A stretch of 64,000 bases of DNA from JBNPEO01 sp050490315 (GTDB lineage Bacteria > Actinomycetota > Actinomycetes > Actinomycetales > Micrococcaceae): the NCBI RefSeq assembly GCF_050490315.1, contig NZ_JBNPEO010000003.1, forward strand, positions 377,707 to 441,706, read 5' to 3'. The translations under genes and the position numbers were made by a program. Below the pieces are notes generated by a model. The model ran no database searches. It worked only from the letters and a program-made list of their open reading frames with translations, and was not told the DNA's origin. Shown here in pieces: positions 52,225 to 62,000 of this stretch (position 1 is the first letter of the stretch; each line of letters starts with the position of its first letter).

Positions 52225-53765
52225 GCGCAATGACGGAACGATGCCAAAGCTGCCAGCAGGAGCTGCGGCCAGGTGCGTCATTTTGTTTATCCTGCGGTGC
52301 TGCTCTGGCTAACCGATCCGCCAGGATTCAACGGAACGTAGACTCGGATCAGCGCGGCTTGATGGGCCGGGGTTCTGCACAGAGCACACAGAATCCCGGT
52401 AGTATCCCGGTAATGTCTTCGGCTGCTGCTGGAGTCAATGACCATGGACAAGGGGGAGCTTCCGGCGCGATGGCTGAACAGGACCTGGCAAATGCCGCAG
52501 CCTCCAAGCGGCTTGGTGCTAAAGCCTTGGATTGGGCTGGCCCCGTAATAGTGCTTGGCTTGGCCTTTGGCATTGGTATCAACTCGATCACCAGTACCTC
52601 AGCTGGTGGGTTTATCACCTACGACACCTCCTTATTGGTGCTACTTGGGTCCATCGGGATCGGCCTGACGCTGGCATACATCGTGTTCCAATGCATCTGG
52701 GAATCTGGTACTGGCAAGACCGTGGGCAATTCCATTTTGGGCTTGCGCACCACTGAATTTGAGGGCTATGCCCCGGGCGGCGGGCCGGTGTTTGTGCGCG
52801 GCGTCATTATGGGTGCCGGTGCGATTCTTGGTGTTATTGCAGTGGTCTTGAGCATAGTTTTTCAATGGTTCTCCATCGTGTTGTGGGTGGTAATCGGTAC
52901 TGCAGTTATTGCAGCGGCGTGGGGAATCCTGACAGCAGTCTCGAACGCGTGGGATAGCAACGGAAAACGCCAAGGCTGGCATGACAAGGCCGCGAAATCC
53001 TTGGTTTTTGATGTTAAAGCCGGCCGTAACCCGGTAAACAGTGGTGGGATCGCAGGCCATTACAGCTTTGCTCCCTTGGACCTGCCTGCCGTGCGCGAGG
53101 TTAACTCACCGGTACCAATGGCCCAGAATCAGGGCGCGCATAACTCCGGCGTACAGATCTCTGGCGCCCAAGATTCAGGAGTCCAGAGCGCAGCACGGGT
53201 CATTGACGCGCAACAACAAAGTGTCCACAACCCCAACCAATGGCAACCACCGGCGTTTATGCCGCCTGCCCCGCCGCAGACTGCTCAACAACCAGCAGCC
53301 CAACAGGATTTCGCTCCTCAAGGTTTCCAGCAGCAGGCTTCACCTCAGCCAGGCTTCGCCCCAATTGCACCAGCCCACCCGGACGATGACCTTGACCGAA
53401 CCCGGATGAAGAGCGCGCCAGCACCCGTGGCAGGCGGCGTCGTTTATATTCGGCTCGACGACGGTAGGGAGCTGAGCCTCAACGGTTCGGCCCTGATGGG
53501 TCGAAACCCGGCAAGCTACGACGGCGAGACAGTGGACCAGCTTGTGGCGGTACCGGATCCGGGGCGCTCTATTTCAAAAACTCATCTGCACTTGCGGGTC
53601 GAAGCCAACGGGCTATGGGTGACGGACCGAAACTCAACCAACGGTAGTGGCGTCCAGCAGGCTGACGGCTCCAACATCGAGCTCACGGCTGGTCAACCAT
53701 TTTTTGTTGTTGCAGGTTCGACCGTGACGTTCGGGGACCGCAGTTTTCAGCTAGGACAATCATGA
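52221..53765 (+). CDS. Zinc-ribbon / RDD / FHA membrane protein
   Basis: A 514-residue protein in three parts. An N-terminal zinc ribbon has C8, C11, C22 and C25. Residues about 100-270 form an RDD membrane domain with four helices and the usual Arg/Asp residues. After a Gln/Pro-rich disordered linker, residues about 410-514 form an FHA domain with GRNP, SKTH and NSTNG, the set needed to bind phospho-threonine. It is probably a membrane docking point for a protein phosphorylated by the kinase at 56504-58243. Overlaps both neighbours by ATGA. Confidence 0.9.
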   Translation: MSAMTERCQSCQQELRPGASFCLSCGAALANRSARIQRNVDSDQRGLMGRGSAQSTQNPGSIPVMSSAAAGVNDHGQGGASGAMAEQDLANAAASKRLGAKALDWAGPVIVLGLAFGIGINSITSTSAGGFITYDTSLLVLLGSIGIGLTLAYIVFQCIWESGTGKTVGNSILGLRTTEFEGYAPGGGPVFVRGVIMGAGAILGVIAVVLSIVFQWFSIVLWVVIGTAVIAAAWGILTAVSNAWDSNGKRQGWHDKAAKSLVFDVKAGRNPVNSGGIAGHYSFAPLDLPAVREVNSPVPMAQNQGAHNSGVQISGAQDSGVQSAARVIDAQQQSVHNPNQWQPPAFMPPAPPQTAQQPAAQQDFAPQGFQQQASPQPGFAPIAPAHPDDDLDRTRMKSAPAPVAGGVVYIRLDDGRELSLNGSALMGRNPASYDGETVDQLVAVPDPGRSISKTHLHLRVEANGLWVTDRNSTNGSGVQQADGSNIELTAGQPFFVVAGSTVTFGDRSFQLGQS

Positions 53766-54757
53766 CTTCACAGCCAGACGCGGCAACACCCTCGCCCACC
53801 ACGGAACAGCGCCATCCACAACTCCGTCTGACCTGTGGTTATGGCACGGACCGAGGGTTGCGTCGGGAACTCAACGAGGATTCGTTTGTTGCCGCAGATC
53901 CACTCTTCGCTGTAGCCGACGGAATGGGTGGCCATGAGGCCGGCGAGGTGGCTAGCGGTATGTGTGTGCGCGCTCTTGCTAGCTCCGACATGTTGACGGC
54001 GGGCCACCGAAACGCCACCGCCGCAGAGCTCCAGGAAGTAATCCTGCAGGCCGACGCCGAAATTCGCGAAGCCACGGGGGCCCGAGCCGGAACTACCCTC
54101 ACCGGTGTGGTGGTAGTAGAACAAATGGGCATCCCTTACTGGCTTGTGATGAACATCGGTGATTCTCGGACGTACCGGTTGAGCCAAGGCGAATTCGCCC
54201 AAATCAGTGTTGACCACTCTGAGGTTCAGGAACTCGTTGATGCCGGCGACATTACGGCGCAACAAGCGTCGGTGCACCCTCGTCGGCACGTGGTGACCCG
54301 CGCGGTGGGGACAGGCGACGAAACTGAAGCTGATTTCTGGCTGCTGCCCATCGATGAGGGCGATCGGATTATGGTCTGTTCAGACGGGCTTAATGGCGAG
54401 GTTTCGGATGATCACATGTTCCGCATTCTGAGCACTATTGGCCACCCCCAAGACGCTGTGGATGCCCTGATTCAAGCGGCGCTGCGCAATGGTGGACGCG
54501 ATAACGTGACGGTGGTGGTAGTTGACGCCAAGGATGTGCTCAACGAGTCAAACGTCAGCACCACCGCCCCGCGTCACCGCCCCAATGATGACGACGAAGA
54601 TACACTTCCGCGCAACGAGGTGGTGGATCTACACGCCTTAATGGGCGGCGACCGCGAGTTCGAGACCGGTCCATTGGAAAACGATCCAACTATGACCGAA
54701 AGCTCGACGACGGAAGCAGCAGCTGAGCCGAAGGATGAGAATAATGGTCAGCAGTAG
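53762..54757 (+). CDS. PP2C-family Ser/Thr protein phosphatase
   Basis: A 331-residue Mn/Mg-dependent phosphatase. The motifs are complete: RELNEDSF, DGMGGHEAGEVAS, GDSRTYRL, VCSDGL and GGRDNVTVVVVD. Residues about 1-245 are catalytic; a Thr/Asp-rich tail follows, without a membrane helix, so unlike PstP it is soluble. It probably removes phosphate from targets of the neighbouring kinase. ATGA overlap upstream, 14-base overlap with the next gene. Confidence 0.95.
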   Translation: MTSQPDAATPSPTTEQRHPQLRLTCGYGTDRGLRRELNEDSFVAADPLFAVADGMGGHEAGEVASGMCVRALASSDMLTAGHRNATAAELQEVILQADAEIREATGARAGTTLTGVVVVEQMGIPYWLVMNIGDSRTYRLSQGEFAQISVDHSEVQELVDAGDITAQQASVHPRRHVVTRAVGTGDETEADFWLLPIDEGDRIMVCSDGLNGEVSDDHMFRILSTIGHPQDAVDALIQAALRNGGRDNVTVVVVDAKDVLNESNVSTTAPRHRPNDDDEDTLPRNEVVDLHALMGGDREFETGPLENDPTMTESSTTEAAAEPKDENNGQQ

Positions 54758-56507
54758 CTACACCACGGGTCAGTGGTTTGCGATGGTGCGCGAGGGCCAC
54801 GTAGTGCTGCTTGGTCCGAACACTGAGCCGAACATCATTGGCCAGATTTGGGAGCTGCTGGGCACGGCCCCCGAGGTTCATCAGATTCTTAATGGCGTCA
54901 CGAGTAGTTTTGGCCGCGAACTCACCAGCATCCCGTCCTTCGCGATAGTTGATTTCCGTGACTCCTTGAGGGTTTTTCTGCGCGGGGAGATTGACCTCAG
55001 TGTCAGGCTCGAATCCGGCAGTGTTGAGCTCTCCGGGCGGGAAGTTACTACGTGGAGCGAACGGTGGCTAGCTCAGCCGATTTCCTTTGAGCTCAAGCCT
55101 CAAGCGGATTCTCAGGTGCCCGGTTCGGCGTCTCAGCTTGGCTACCTGCCACTGACCTTGCCACTGATAGAAGGTGTAGTTCGGCTTGCCGGGCTGAGCG
55201 TCACGGTACGCGTTGATGATGCTGCCACAACGGCATCTTCCCAAACTGCCGAAACTGATGAGTCTGCAAAGCTTGGCCTCACAGTTGTCCCTACAGGTCT
55301 CGATGAGGACGACGCTGAGCTCGAGGAAGCCGGGCCTAACGAGGCTGGACGGGAGGAAGGTGAACCCGAAGTAGCCGTCGGGGTTCACGATCAGGACCAG
55401 GGCATTGACGATGTCGCAGGGGAGTCTGAAACTACGGGGGAAACCCAGATCCCAAGCACTCCGAGCTATGAACTCACCAGTTCCTATGATCACTTGTGGG
55501 AAAAAACTGTGGTTCGAAGTGTTGAAGAAGCCGCCGTTCGGCTTGATCCCGAGGCCGAGGAAGCCATCGCCACCGAAAGTGTTGAGGGTCAGGCCGAAGA
55601 GAATCTAAAGCCGACGGGTTCGCCTGACCGGCAAGCACCGGACCAGGAAGCACCGGCCCAGGAAGCAGCGCCGCAGGAAGCAGCGCCGCAGGAAGCCGCG
55701 GTTCAGGTGCCGCCTGCGTCAGCGCACCCAGTACCTGCACCGCCTGCGGCCCCTCCGGTGGCTTCGGCGCCAAGCTCGGGGTTGATAGATTCCGTTCCAT
55801 GGCTCCGCTCCAGCGCGCAGAACCCGGCCCAGGCTCCTCAAAATCTGGCGCCTCAAAATCTGGCTCCTCAATTACCGGCATACCCTGCACCGTCTCACGA
55901 ATCCTTTCCGGCATTTGGCGGCCCTGCACCGGAAGATTCTGCTGACCCTGACCATGACGGTCAGACGATTATGAAAAGCGATCTCCAAAAAGACGCTCCC
56001 GAGCCCCAGCCGAGCCACCCAGCACCTAGCCAAGCCGCAACATCGAATGGCCCCTTGGTTCTGGCACGAGTGTGCACCAACGGGCATGCGAACCCGCCCA
56101 CGAACTCACGTTGCGCCATCTGCTCTGCAACTTTGGCTGCTGACGCTGTACAGGTGAGCCGCCCGTCCCTGGGCAAGGTGCGGGTGTCCACTGGTGAACT
56201 CATTGAATTGGACCAGTCCTTGGTGATTGGCCGCCAACCGTCCGTCTCCCGGGTTCAGAGCGGTACCATGCCACGGCTGATTCAGGTGGCCAGCCCCAGC
56301 GGTGATATCTCCCGTTCACACGCAGAGGTTCGCCTAGAAGGCTGGCACGTGATGCTGTGTGACCTCAAAGCCACCAACGGCACCGTATTGATCCGTGAAG
56401 GGCAGCCACCGCGCAGGTTGGGCCAAGGCGAAATGGCCATTGTGCTTGACGGCGATATTGCTGAACTAGGCGACAATGTTTCACTGCGTTTCGAGGAAAT
56501 TCTGTGA
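54744..56507 (+). CDS. Zinc-ribbon FHA-domain protein
   Basis: A 587-residue soluble protein. The N-terminal 155 residues look folded (GQWFAMVREGHVVLLGPN, ELTSIPSFAIVDF) but match no family I know. A long acidic then Pro/Ala/Gln-rich linker with QEAAP repeats follows. A zinc ribbon has C444, H448, C457 and C460, and residues about 480-585 form an FHA domain (VIGRQPS, SRSHAEV, KATNGT). ATG at 54744 has AAGGA at good distance; an ATG three codons earlier does not. The GTGA overlap with the kinase gene suggests they act together, perhaps as kinase substrate or adaptor. Confidence 0.85.
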   Translation: MVSSSYTTGQWFAMVREGHVVLLGPNTEPNIIGQIWELLGTAPEVHQILNGVTSSFGRELTSIPSFAIVDFRDSLRVFLRGEIDLSVRLESGSVELSGREVTTWSERWLAQPISFELKPQADSQVPGSASQLGYLPLTLPLIEGVVRLAGLSVTVRVDDAATTASSQTAETDESAKLGLTVVPTGLDEDDAELEEAGPNEAGREEGEPEVAVGVHDQDQGIDDVAGESETTGETQIPSTPSYELTSSYDHLWEKTVVRSVEEAAVRLDPEAEEAIATESVEGQAEENLKPTGSPDRQAPDQEAPAQEAAPQEAAPQEAAVQVPPASAHPVPAPPAAPPVASAPSSGLIDSVPWLRSSAQNPAQAPQNLAPQNLAPQLPAYPAPSHESFPAFGGPAPEDSADPDHDGQTIMKSDLQKDAPEPQPSHPAPSQAATSNGPLVLARVCTNGHANPPTNSRCAICSATLAADAVQVSRPSLGKVRVSTGELIELDQSLVIGRQPSVSRVQSGTMPRLIQVASPSGDISRSHAEVRLEGWHVMLCDLKATNGTVLIREGQPPRRLGQGEMAIVLDGDIAELGDNVSLRFEEIL

Positions 56508-58243
56508 GTTTAAAACGTCCGGCAGCACCACCCCCAGCAATTGCCGGATACCAGTTCATTTCAGTGCTGGGATCCGGCGGGTTCTCCGATGTGTACCTCT
56601 ACCAACAGGACCGCCCGCGTAGAAAAGTAGCCGTCAAGGTTCTGCTCTCAGACCTCAAAACTGAGGGTGCTCGGCGCCGTTTTGAGTTTGAGGCGAACCT
56701 GATGGCGCAATTGTCCTCGCACCCTTACATCGTGACCATTTACGAAGCTGAAGTCACTGATGAGGGTCATTCCTATTTGGCGATGGAGTACTGCTCGCGG
56801 CCAAGTCTGGATGTCCGCTACCGGCGTCAGCGCTTTAGCGTGGATGAGGTTTTGGCAGTCGGAATTCAGGTGTCCTCTGCGGTGGAAACTGCTCACCGTG
56901 CTGGCATTGCGCACCGCGACATCAAACCAGCCAACATTCTGGTCACCGATTACAACCGGCCAGCGCTGACGGACTTTGGAATTTCCGGAACTCTCGGTGC
57001 TGATCAGGATGACGACGCCGGCATGTCCATTCCATGGTCGCCTCCAGAACAGTTTGTGGATGGCCCGGTTGATGGCGTTCAGGTGGATGTGTGGGCTTTG
57101 GGTGCCACCCTTTACACACTTTTGGCTGGGCGTTCTCCGTTCGTTTTGCCTGGCGCCGATAACTCCCAGGGGCAGTTGATTTCCCGGATTAGCACCGCGC
57201 CGGTGCCACGCTTGGGCCGAGCTGACGTTCCCGAGTCCCTCGAGCTTGCGCTTGCCACTGCCATGGCCAAAAACCCGGCGTCGCGGTACAGCTCGGCTCA
57301 CGCTTTTGCATTGGCGTTGCAGCGCATTCAGGCCGAGCTGAATCTCTCCGTGACCCCTTTTGAGGTTTTGGAAGAAGCTTCCCAAGAGGAGCAGCACCCG
57401 GACGACGGCTTTGAGGAAACTCGGGTCCGTTCTATCGCTTCGATCGATCCGGATGCTGGGAACAGTTCACGGACCTTTCCTGCCCGCATTCAAGGACCGC
57501 AAGCGCCCACCGAGTCCAACACTGCGCCGGGCAAAGAAAGCGATGACTGGTCCCAGCGCACCATGCTCCGGGGGAGCGTGGGCGCTCAGACTCCACCATC
57601 GCAATCGAGCTACGAGCTCCAAGGACAGCCGGGGCAAGCGGCGTCTCCCGACGCGACTGCACCGGCAACAAGTTTCCGTAGCTCGGCCTTCAACCAGACT
57701 CCACCGGGCAGCCGCGAAGACCTGGGACCCGAGGTCGAGGCCACCATGGCCCGGCCAGCGCCCACAACTCAGCCAGCTGAAGTCACCGAAATTGACGAAG
57801 CTCAGCTCTTACGAACCCGCAAGCGCAACCGTTGGTTAGCGATCATTAGCGCAGCCGTGTTGGTCATCGCTGTGGTGGTAGGGATAGTGCTCGGTTCCAC
57901 GGCTCCAGCACCAAAGGCTCAGCCAAATGAAACCGTGTCCAAACCACCGGCGGACCCGCTGGACAATGCCACAGTTCCTGACGTTGCTGGGCTTAAGGGT
58001 GCGCCAGCAGCCGGCGGAAAAGTGCTGTTCACTTGGAAGAACCCGGCCCCAAAAAACGGTGACGTCTTCAAATGGCGCACACTCACGGCAACCGGCGCTG
58101 GCGAATACGCGAACGTCAAAACGCCATCCATCACCGTTAAAGCCAATCCCGGCGCGCCAACCTGCATCCAGGTGATCATTGTCCGCACCGATGGCCAAGG
58201 TTCGCCAGAGGGGGATGACTCAAAAAAATGCTACCCACAGTAG
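56504..58243 (+). CDS. Membrane Ser/Thr protein kinase with external FN3-like domain
   Basis: A 579-residue Hanks-type kinase. Kinase domain residues about 14-275: glycine loop GSGGFSDVY, K45 in VAVKVLL, catalytic D139 in HRDIKPANIL, D157 in DFGIS, and PPEQ in place of APE. A Ser/Thr/Pro-rich juxtamembrane linker leads to one membrane helix (444-466) and a 105-residue external part resembling an FN3 domain (GGKVLFTWKNPAPKNGD) with two Cys, not PASTA repeats. It resembles Pkb2 of the bifidobacterial PFNA cluster. GTG start overlaps the FHA gene stop. Confidence 0.93.
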   Translation: MSLKRPAAPPPAIAGYQFISVLGSGGFSDVYLYQQDRPRRKVAVKVLLSDLKTEGARRRFEFEANLMAQLSSHPYIVTIYEAEVTDEGHSYLAMEYCSRPSLDVRYRRQRFSVDEVLAVGIQVSSAVETAHRAGIAHRDIKPANILVTDYNRPALTDFGISGTLGADQDDDAGMSIPWSPPEQFVDGPVDGVQVDVWALGATLYTLLAGRSPFVLPGADNSQGQLISRISTAPVPRLGRADVPESLELALATAMAKNPASRYSSAHAFALALQRIQAELNLSVTPFEVLEEASQEEQHPDDGFEETRVRSIASIDPDAGNSSRTFPARIQGPQAPTESNTAPGKESDDWSQRTMLRGSVGAQTPPSQSSYELQGQPGQAASPDATAPATSFRSSAFNQTPPGSREDLGPEVEATMARPAPTTQPAEVTEIDEAQLLRTRKRNRWLAIISAAVLVIAVVVGIVLGSTAPAPKAQPNETVSKPPADPLDNATVPDVAGLKGAPAAGGKVLFTWKNPAPKNGDVFKWRTLTATGAGEYANVKTPSITVKANPGAPTCIQVIIVRTDGQGSPEGDDSKKCYPQ

Positions 58244-58310
58244 GGCCAGCACAATCCGCCGCTACAACAATTGACGAATCGCAGCACCGGCTTTTGAGGA
58301 GGCAGTAAAA

Positions 58311-59015
58311 ATGGGGGATCTAGCAATAGATTTTTGCGGCGAGTGGTACGAACCATCTGACGAGGACGTTTTTGAGATTGGCCGTGAAGGCGATCTAGAG
58401 GTTGACGACAACCCATACCTGCACCGGCGTTTTCTGCAGATCGCCCGCTACGACGGCATTTGGTGGCTCAGCAACGTTGGCAGCATGATTTCCGCCACCG
58501 TAGCCGATGGCTCCGGTGGAATGCAGGCCTGGCTCTCGCCGGGTGCGCGCATTCCTCTCGTTTTCAGCCACACCAACGTCATCTTCACCGCTGGACCCAC
58601 CACCTATGAATTCGCGGTTCACGTCAAAACACCGTCCTTCCGGCAGGAAGCTCGAGACGACGACAGTGCGGGGGACACCACCATTGGTCCCGTGGTGTTT
58701 ACCGATTCTCAAAAGGCACTCATTGTTGCCCTCGCCGAGCCAATGCTGCGCCGTGAAGGCACAGGGTTTAGCGCCATTCCGTCCTCGGCCGAGGCGGCCA
58801 AACGCCTCGGCTGGGCCCTGACACGGTTCAACCGAAAACTGGACAATGTCTGCGACAAACTTGACCGGGTTGGTGTGGTGGGGCTGCGTGGTGGTGGCGG
58901 AAAACTGGCCACCAACCGTCGTGCACGGCTCGTGGAACATTCAGTGACATCGCACTTGGTGACCAGCGATGACCTTTACTTGATCGATAAAATGAGGGGA
59001 ATCGACGCCGAATGA
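58311..59015 (+). CDS. FHA-like domain fused to a winged-helix domain
   Basis: A 234-residue soluble protein. Residues about 15-110 resemble an FHA domain (FEIGREGDLEVDDN, LHRRF, LSNVGS), though the usual SxxH is only partly kept. Residues about 130-234 are helical and look like a winged helix (DSQKALIVALAEPMLRREG, SAEAAKRLGWALTRFNRKL, VGVVGLRGGGGK). It could be a phospho-dependent DNA-binding regulator of the locus or an adaptor; no proof either way. GAGGAG precedes the ATG; the stop overlaps the EccC-like gene (ATGA). Confidence 0.75.
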   Translation: MGDLAIDFCGEWYEPSDEDVFEIGREGDLEVDDNPYLHRRFLQIARYDGIWWLSNVGSMISATVADGSGGMQAWLSPGARIPLVFSHTNVIFTAGPTTYEFAVHVKTPSFRQEARDDDSAGDTTIGPVVFTDSQKALIVALAEPMLRREGTGFSAIPSSAEAAKRLGWALTRFNRKLDNVCDKLDRVGVVGLRGGGGKLATNRRARLVEHSVTSHLVTSDDLYLIDKMRGIDAE

Positions 59016-62000
59016 AAATCCGGTTGACACTTCGGCGCGGAGCCGAGGAAACCAAGGACCTGGCCGTCACGGTTGACGGTCTGGCTACTGTCGCGGACAT
59101 CGCCAGAGAACTATGGGCGGCTGACCCAAGCCGCAGAGGTACCCCGGCGCCGTCGAACTTATCCCTCACCATTGACGAGGCCTTCGTGGCCGGGGGAATG
59201 CGCGGACTCGTATTGGATCCGAAGGTCAACCTACTTGAATCCGGGCTGCGGCCAGGTTCGGTGGTGTCACTCACCCAAGTCAGTGACAAGTTCGCCCTCC
59301 CCGGCCGCAACCGCGGCCCCGCAGCCGCCACCTTGCGAGTTTTGACCGGGCCAGACGCCGGCAAGGAGTTTTCCTTGCCCAGCGGTACCAGTTACATCGG
59401 CCGCGACCGGGACGTAGACGTCCTACTCACTGACCCACTCAGTTCCAAACGGCACGCGCGCATTACCGTGGGCGACACAGTCGAAATTGTGGACACCAAC
59501 TCCGCCAACGGATTGTTGATGGACGGCTTGCCCGTCACACGAGCCACCCTCAACTCCTCAGACACTGTGACCATTGGAGATTCGACTATTTCCGTGGTCA
59601 CGCTCGGCAGCAACCCCGCCGCGGCACCGAACTCACCGCTCGTGGATTTTAACCGTTCCCCGCGCGTGGTCCCTCGATTCCCGGTCCGCAAACGAGTCCC
59701 GCCTCAGGGCCCCAAGCGCCAAGAGAACCAACCCTTTCCTTTTATCATGTTGGTGGTGCCGCTCATTATGGGCGCCGTGCTGTTCTCCGTGACACAAAAC
59801 CTGCTCACCGTGGTGTTTATGGCCATGATGCCGCTGTTTATTGTGGGCCACTACGTTGACCACAAGATGCAAACCAAACGCGAGCACAAGCACCAGCTCA
59901 AAACGTTCCGGGAAGCCATGACGGCATTCCGGGAAGACCTCACCGAGCAGCAACACATTGAGCGTTCCGTGCGTTTGCAAGAGGCGCCAGCCGTGTCGGA
60001 CACTGTGGACTCGATCTACAAACTTGGACCGCTCTTGTGGACACACCGTCCTGAACACCGCGGTTTCCTTGGTTTCCGCTTTGGATTGGGAACTGTTCCC
60101 TCGCGTGTGGTTTTTGACGAGGCTCAAGGTAATGAGACCGAACCGATTTACATGAAAGAAGTGCAGGACTGCATCAAACAGTTCTCCATGATCGAAGGTG
60201 TGCCGGTGGTTTCGCAGCTGCGCACGGCCGGTGCAATTGGCATTGCTGGTGCTCGCGGACTGGTGGACGGCGTTGCCCGCGGCATTGTGCTCCAAGCAGT
60301 CGGTCTACACTCGCCGGCCGAAGTGGTGGTGACGGCTTTGACCTCCGCACAATCCAGGGAACGGTGGAACTGGCTCCAATGGTTGCCTCACGTTGGTTCG
60401 GGCCACAGCCCTCTCAGCGGTGATCACTTGGCCGCCGGTTCGGCCGCCGGCTCAAGTTTGATCGCCCGGATTGAAGACCTGTTGGACCAGCGCGAAGCCG
60501 GTGCTAAAGAACCTCGCCCGCTGATGCGTGGGGAGCTAGCGAACGAGAACGGCGATCAACCGCCTGCCGTTTTGCCCACCGTGCTACTGATCGTTGAGGA
60601 TGATGCCCCAGTAGACCGTGGTCGCCTCACCCGCGTTGTAGAACGGGGCGCGGACTCAGGCGTTCACGTCCTCTGGATCGCCTCCAACGTCCAACAACTT
60701 CCCGCCGCTTGCCGTGACTTTATGGTGGTCGACGGCGATAACGGCACCACCACCGGGCAAGTCCGTCTGGGCCGGCACACCTACCCGGTGAGCTGTGAAA
60801 CCTTGGACACGGAATTGGCTGGACAACTGGCCAGGATGCTCTCCCCAGTAGTAGACGTTGGAAAGCCTGTGGCCGATGATTCGGACCTACCACGGGCAGT
60901 GTCCTACGCGACCTTGATTGGTAAGGACTTCCTCGACAACCCTGAAGCGGTTGCCGAACGCTGGACGGAAAACAACTCGGTTCATGCCACGGCCCGGCCC
61001 AACCGTAAGGACAACGGAAGCCTGCGTGCATTGGTTGGTTCCAAAGGTGTGGAACCGATGTACTTGGACCTCAAAAATGAGGGCCCGCACGCCTTGGTAG
61101 GTGGAACCACCGGTGCGGGTAAGTCCGAGTTCTTGCAGTCTTGGGTGATGGGTATGGCTGCCGCTTACAGCCCAGACCGAGTGAGCTTCCTCTTTGTAGA
61201 TTACAAGGGTGGTGCTGCCTTCGCCGACTGCCTTCACTTGCCACACACAGTGGGCCTTGTCACCGATTTGTCCCCGCACCTAGTTCGCCGTGCACTGACT
61301 TCATTGCGCGCTGAATTGCACTACCGCGAGCACTTGCTCAACCGTAAAAAGGCTAAAGATCTTCTGGCCATGCAGCGAGAAGCTGACCCAGATGCTCCTC
61401 CGTACCTCATCATCATTGTTGATGAGTTCGCTGCCCTGGCCACGGAAGTCCCTGAATTTGTGGATGGCGTGGTGGACGTTGCTGCACGTGGCCGTTCATT
61501 GGGACTACACCTGATCTTGGCTACTCAGCGGCCCAACGGTGTGATCAAGGACAGCTTGCGCGCCAACACCAACCTTCGAGTGGCCTTGCGTATGGCTGAC
61601 GAAGACGACGCCACTGACATTCTGGGAACCCCGATCGCTGCATACTTCGATCCCTCCATCCCAGGCCGTGGTGCGGCCAAGACAGGGCCAGGCAGGGTGC
61701 AAGGATTCCAGACTGGTTACGCCGGTGGCTGGACTACAGAGAAGCCACAACGGCCCCGCATTGACATCGTTGAGATGGCCTTTGGTTCTGGACCCACGTG
61801 GGAAGCGGAACTACCGGAAACGCCAGTCAAGGAAGAACCTGCTGGCCCCAACGACATCGCTCGGATGACTGAGAACATCGTTAAGGCGGCAGATTTTTTG
61901 GCCATTGAGCCGCCACGTAAGCCGTGGCTTAATGAACTTGCCACCACCTACGACTTCTCCAAGTTGCCAAACCCACGTACTGATGAACGTCTTCTTTTAG

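Noticed and set aside
55650..55700. Repeated QEAAP-coding units in the FHA protein gene as a possible mobile or CRISPR-like repeat
   Set aside because: They are in frame within a disordered linker and are ordinary low-complexity coding repeats.
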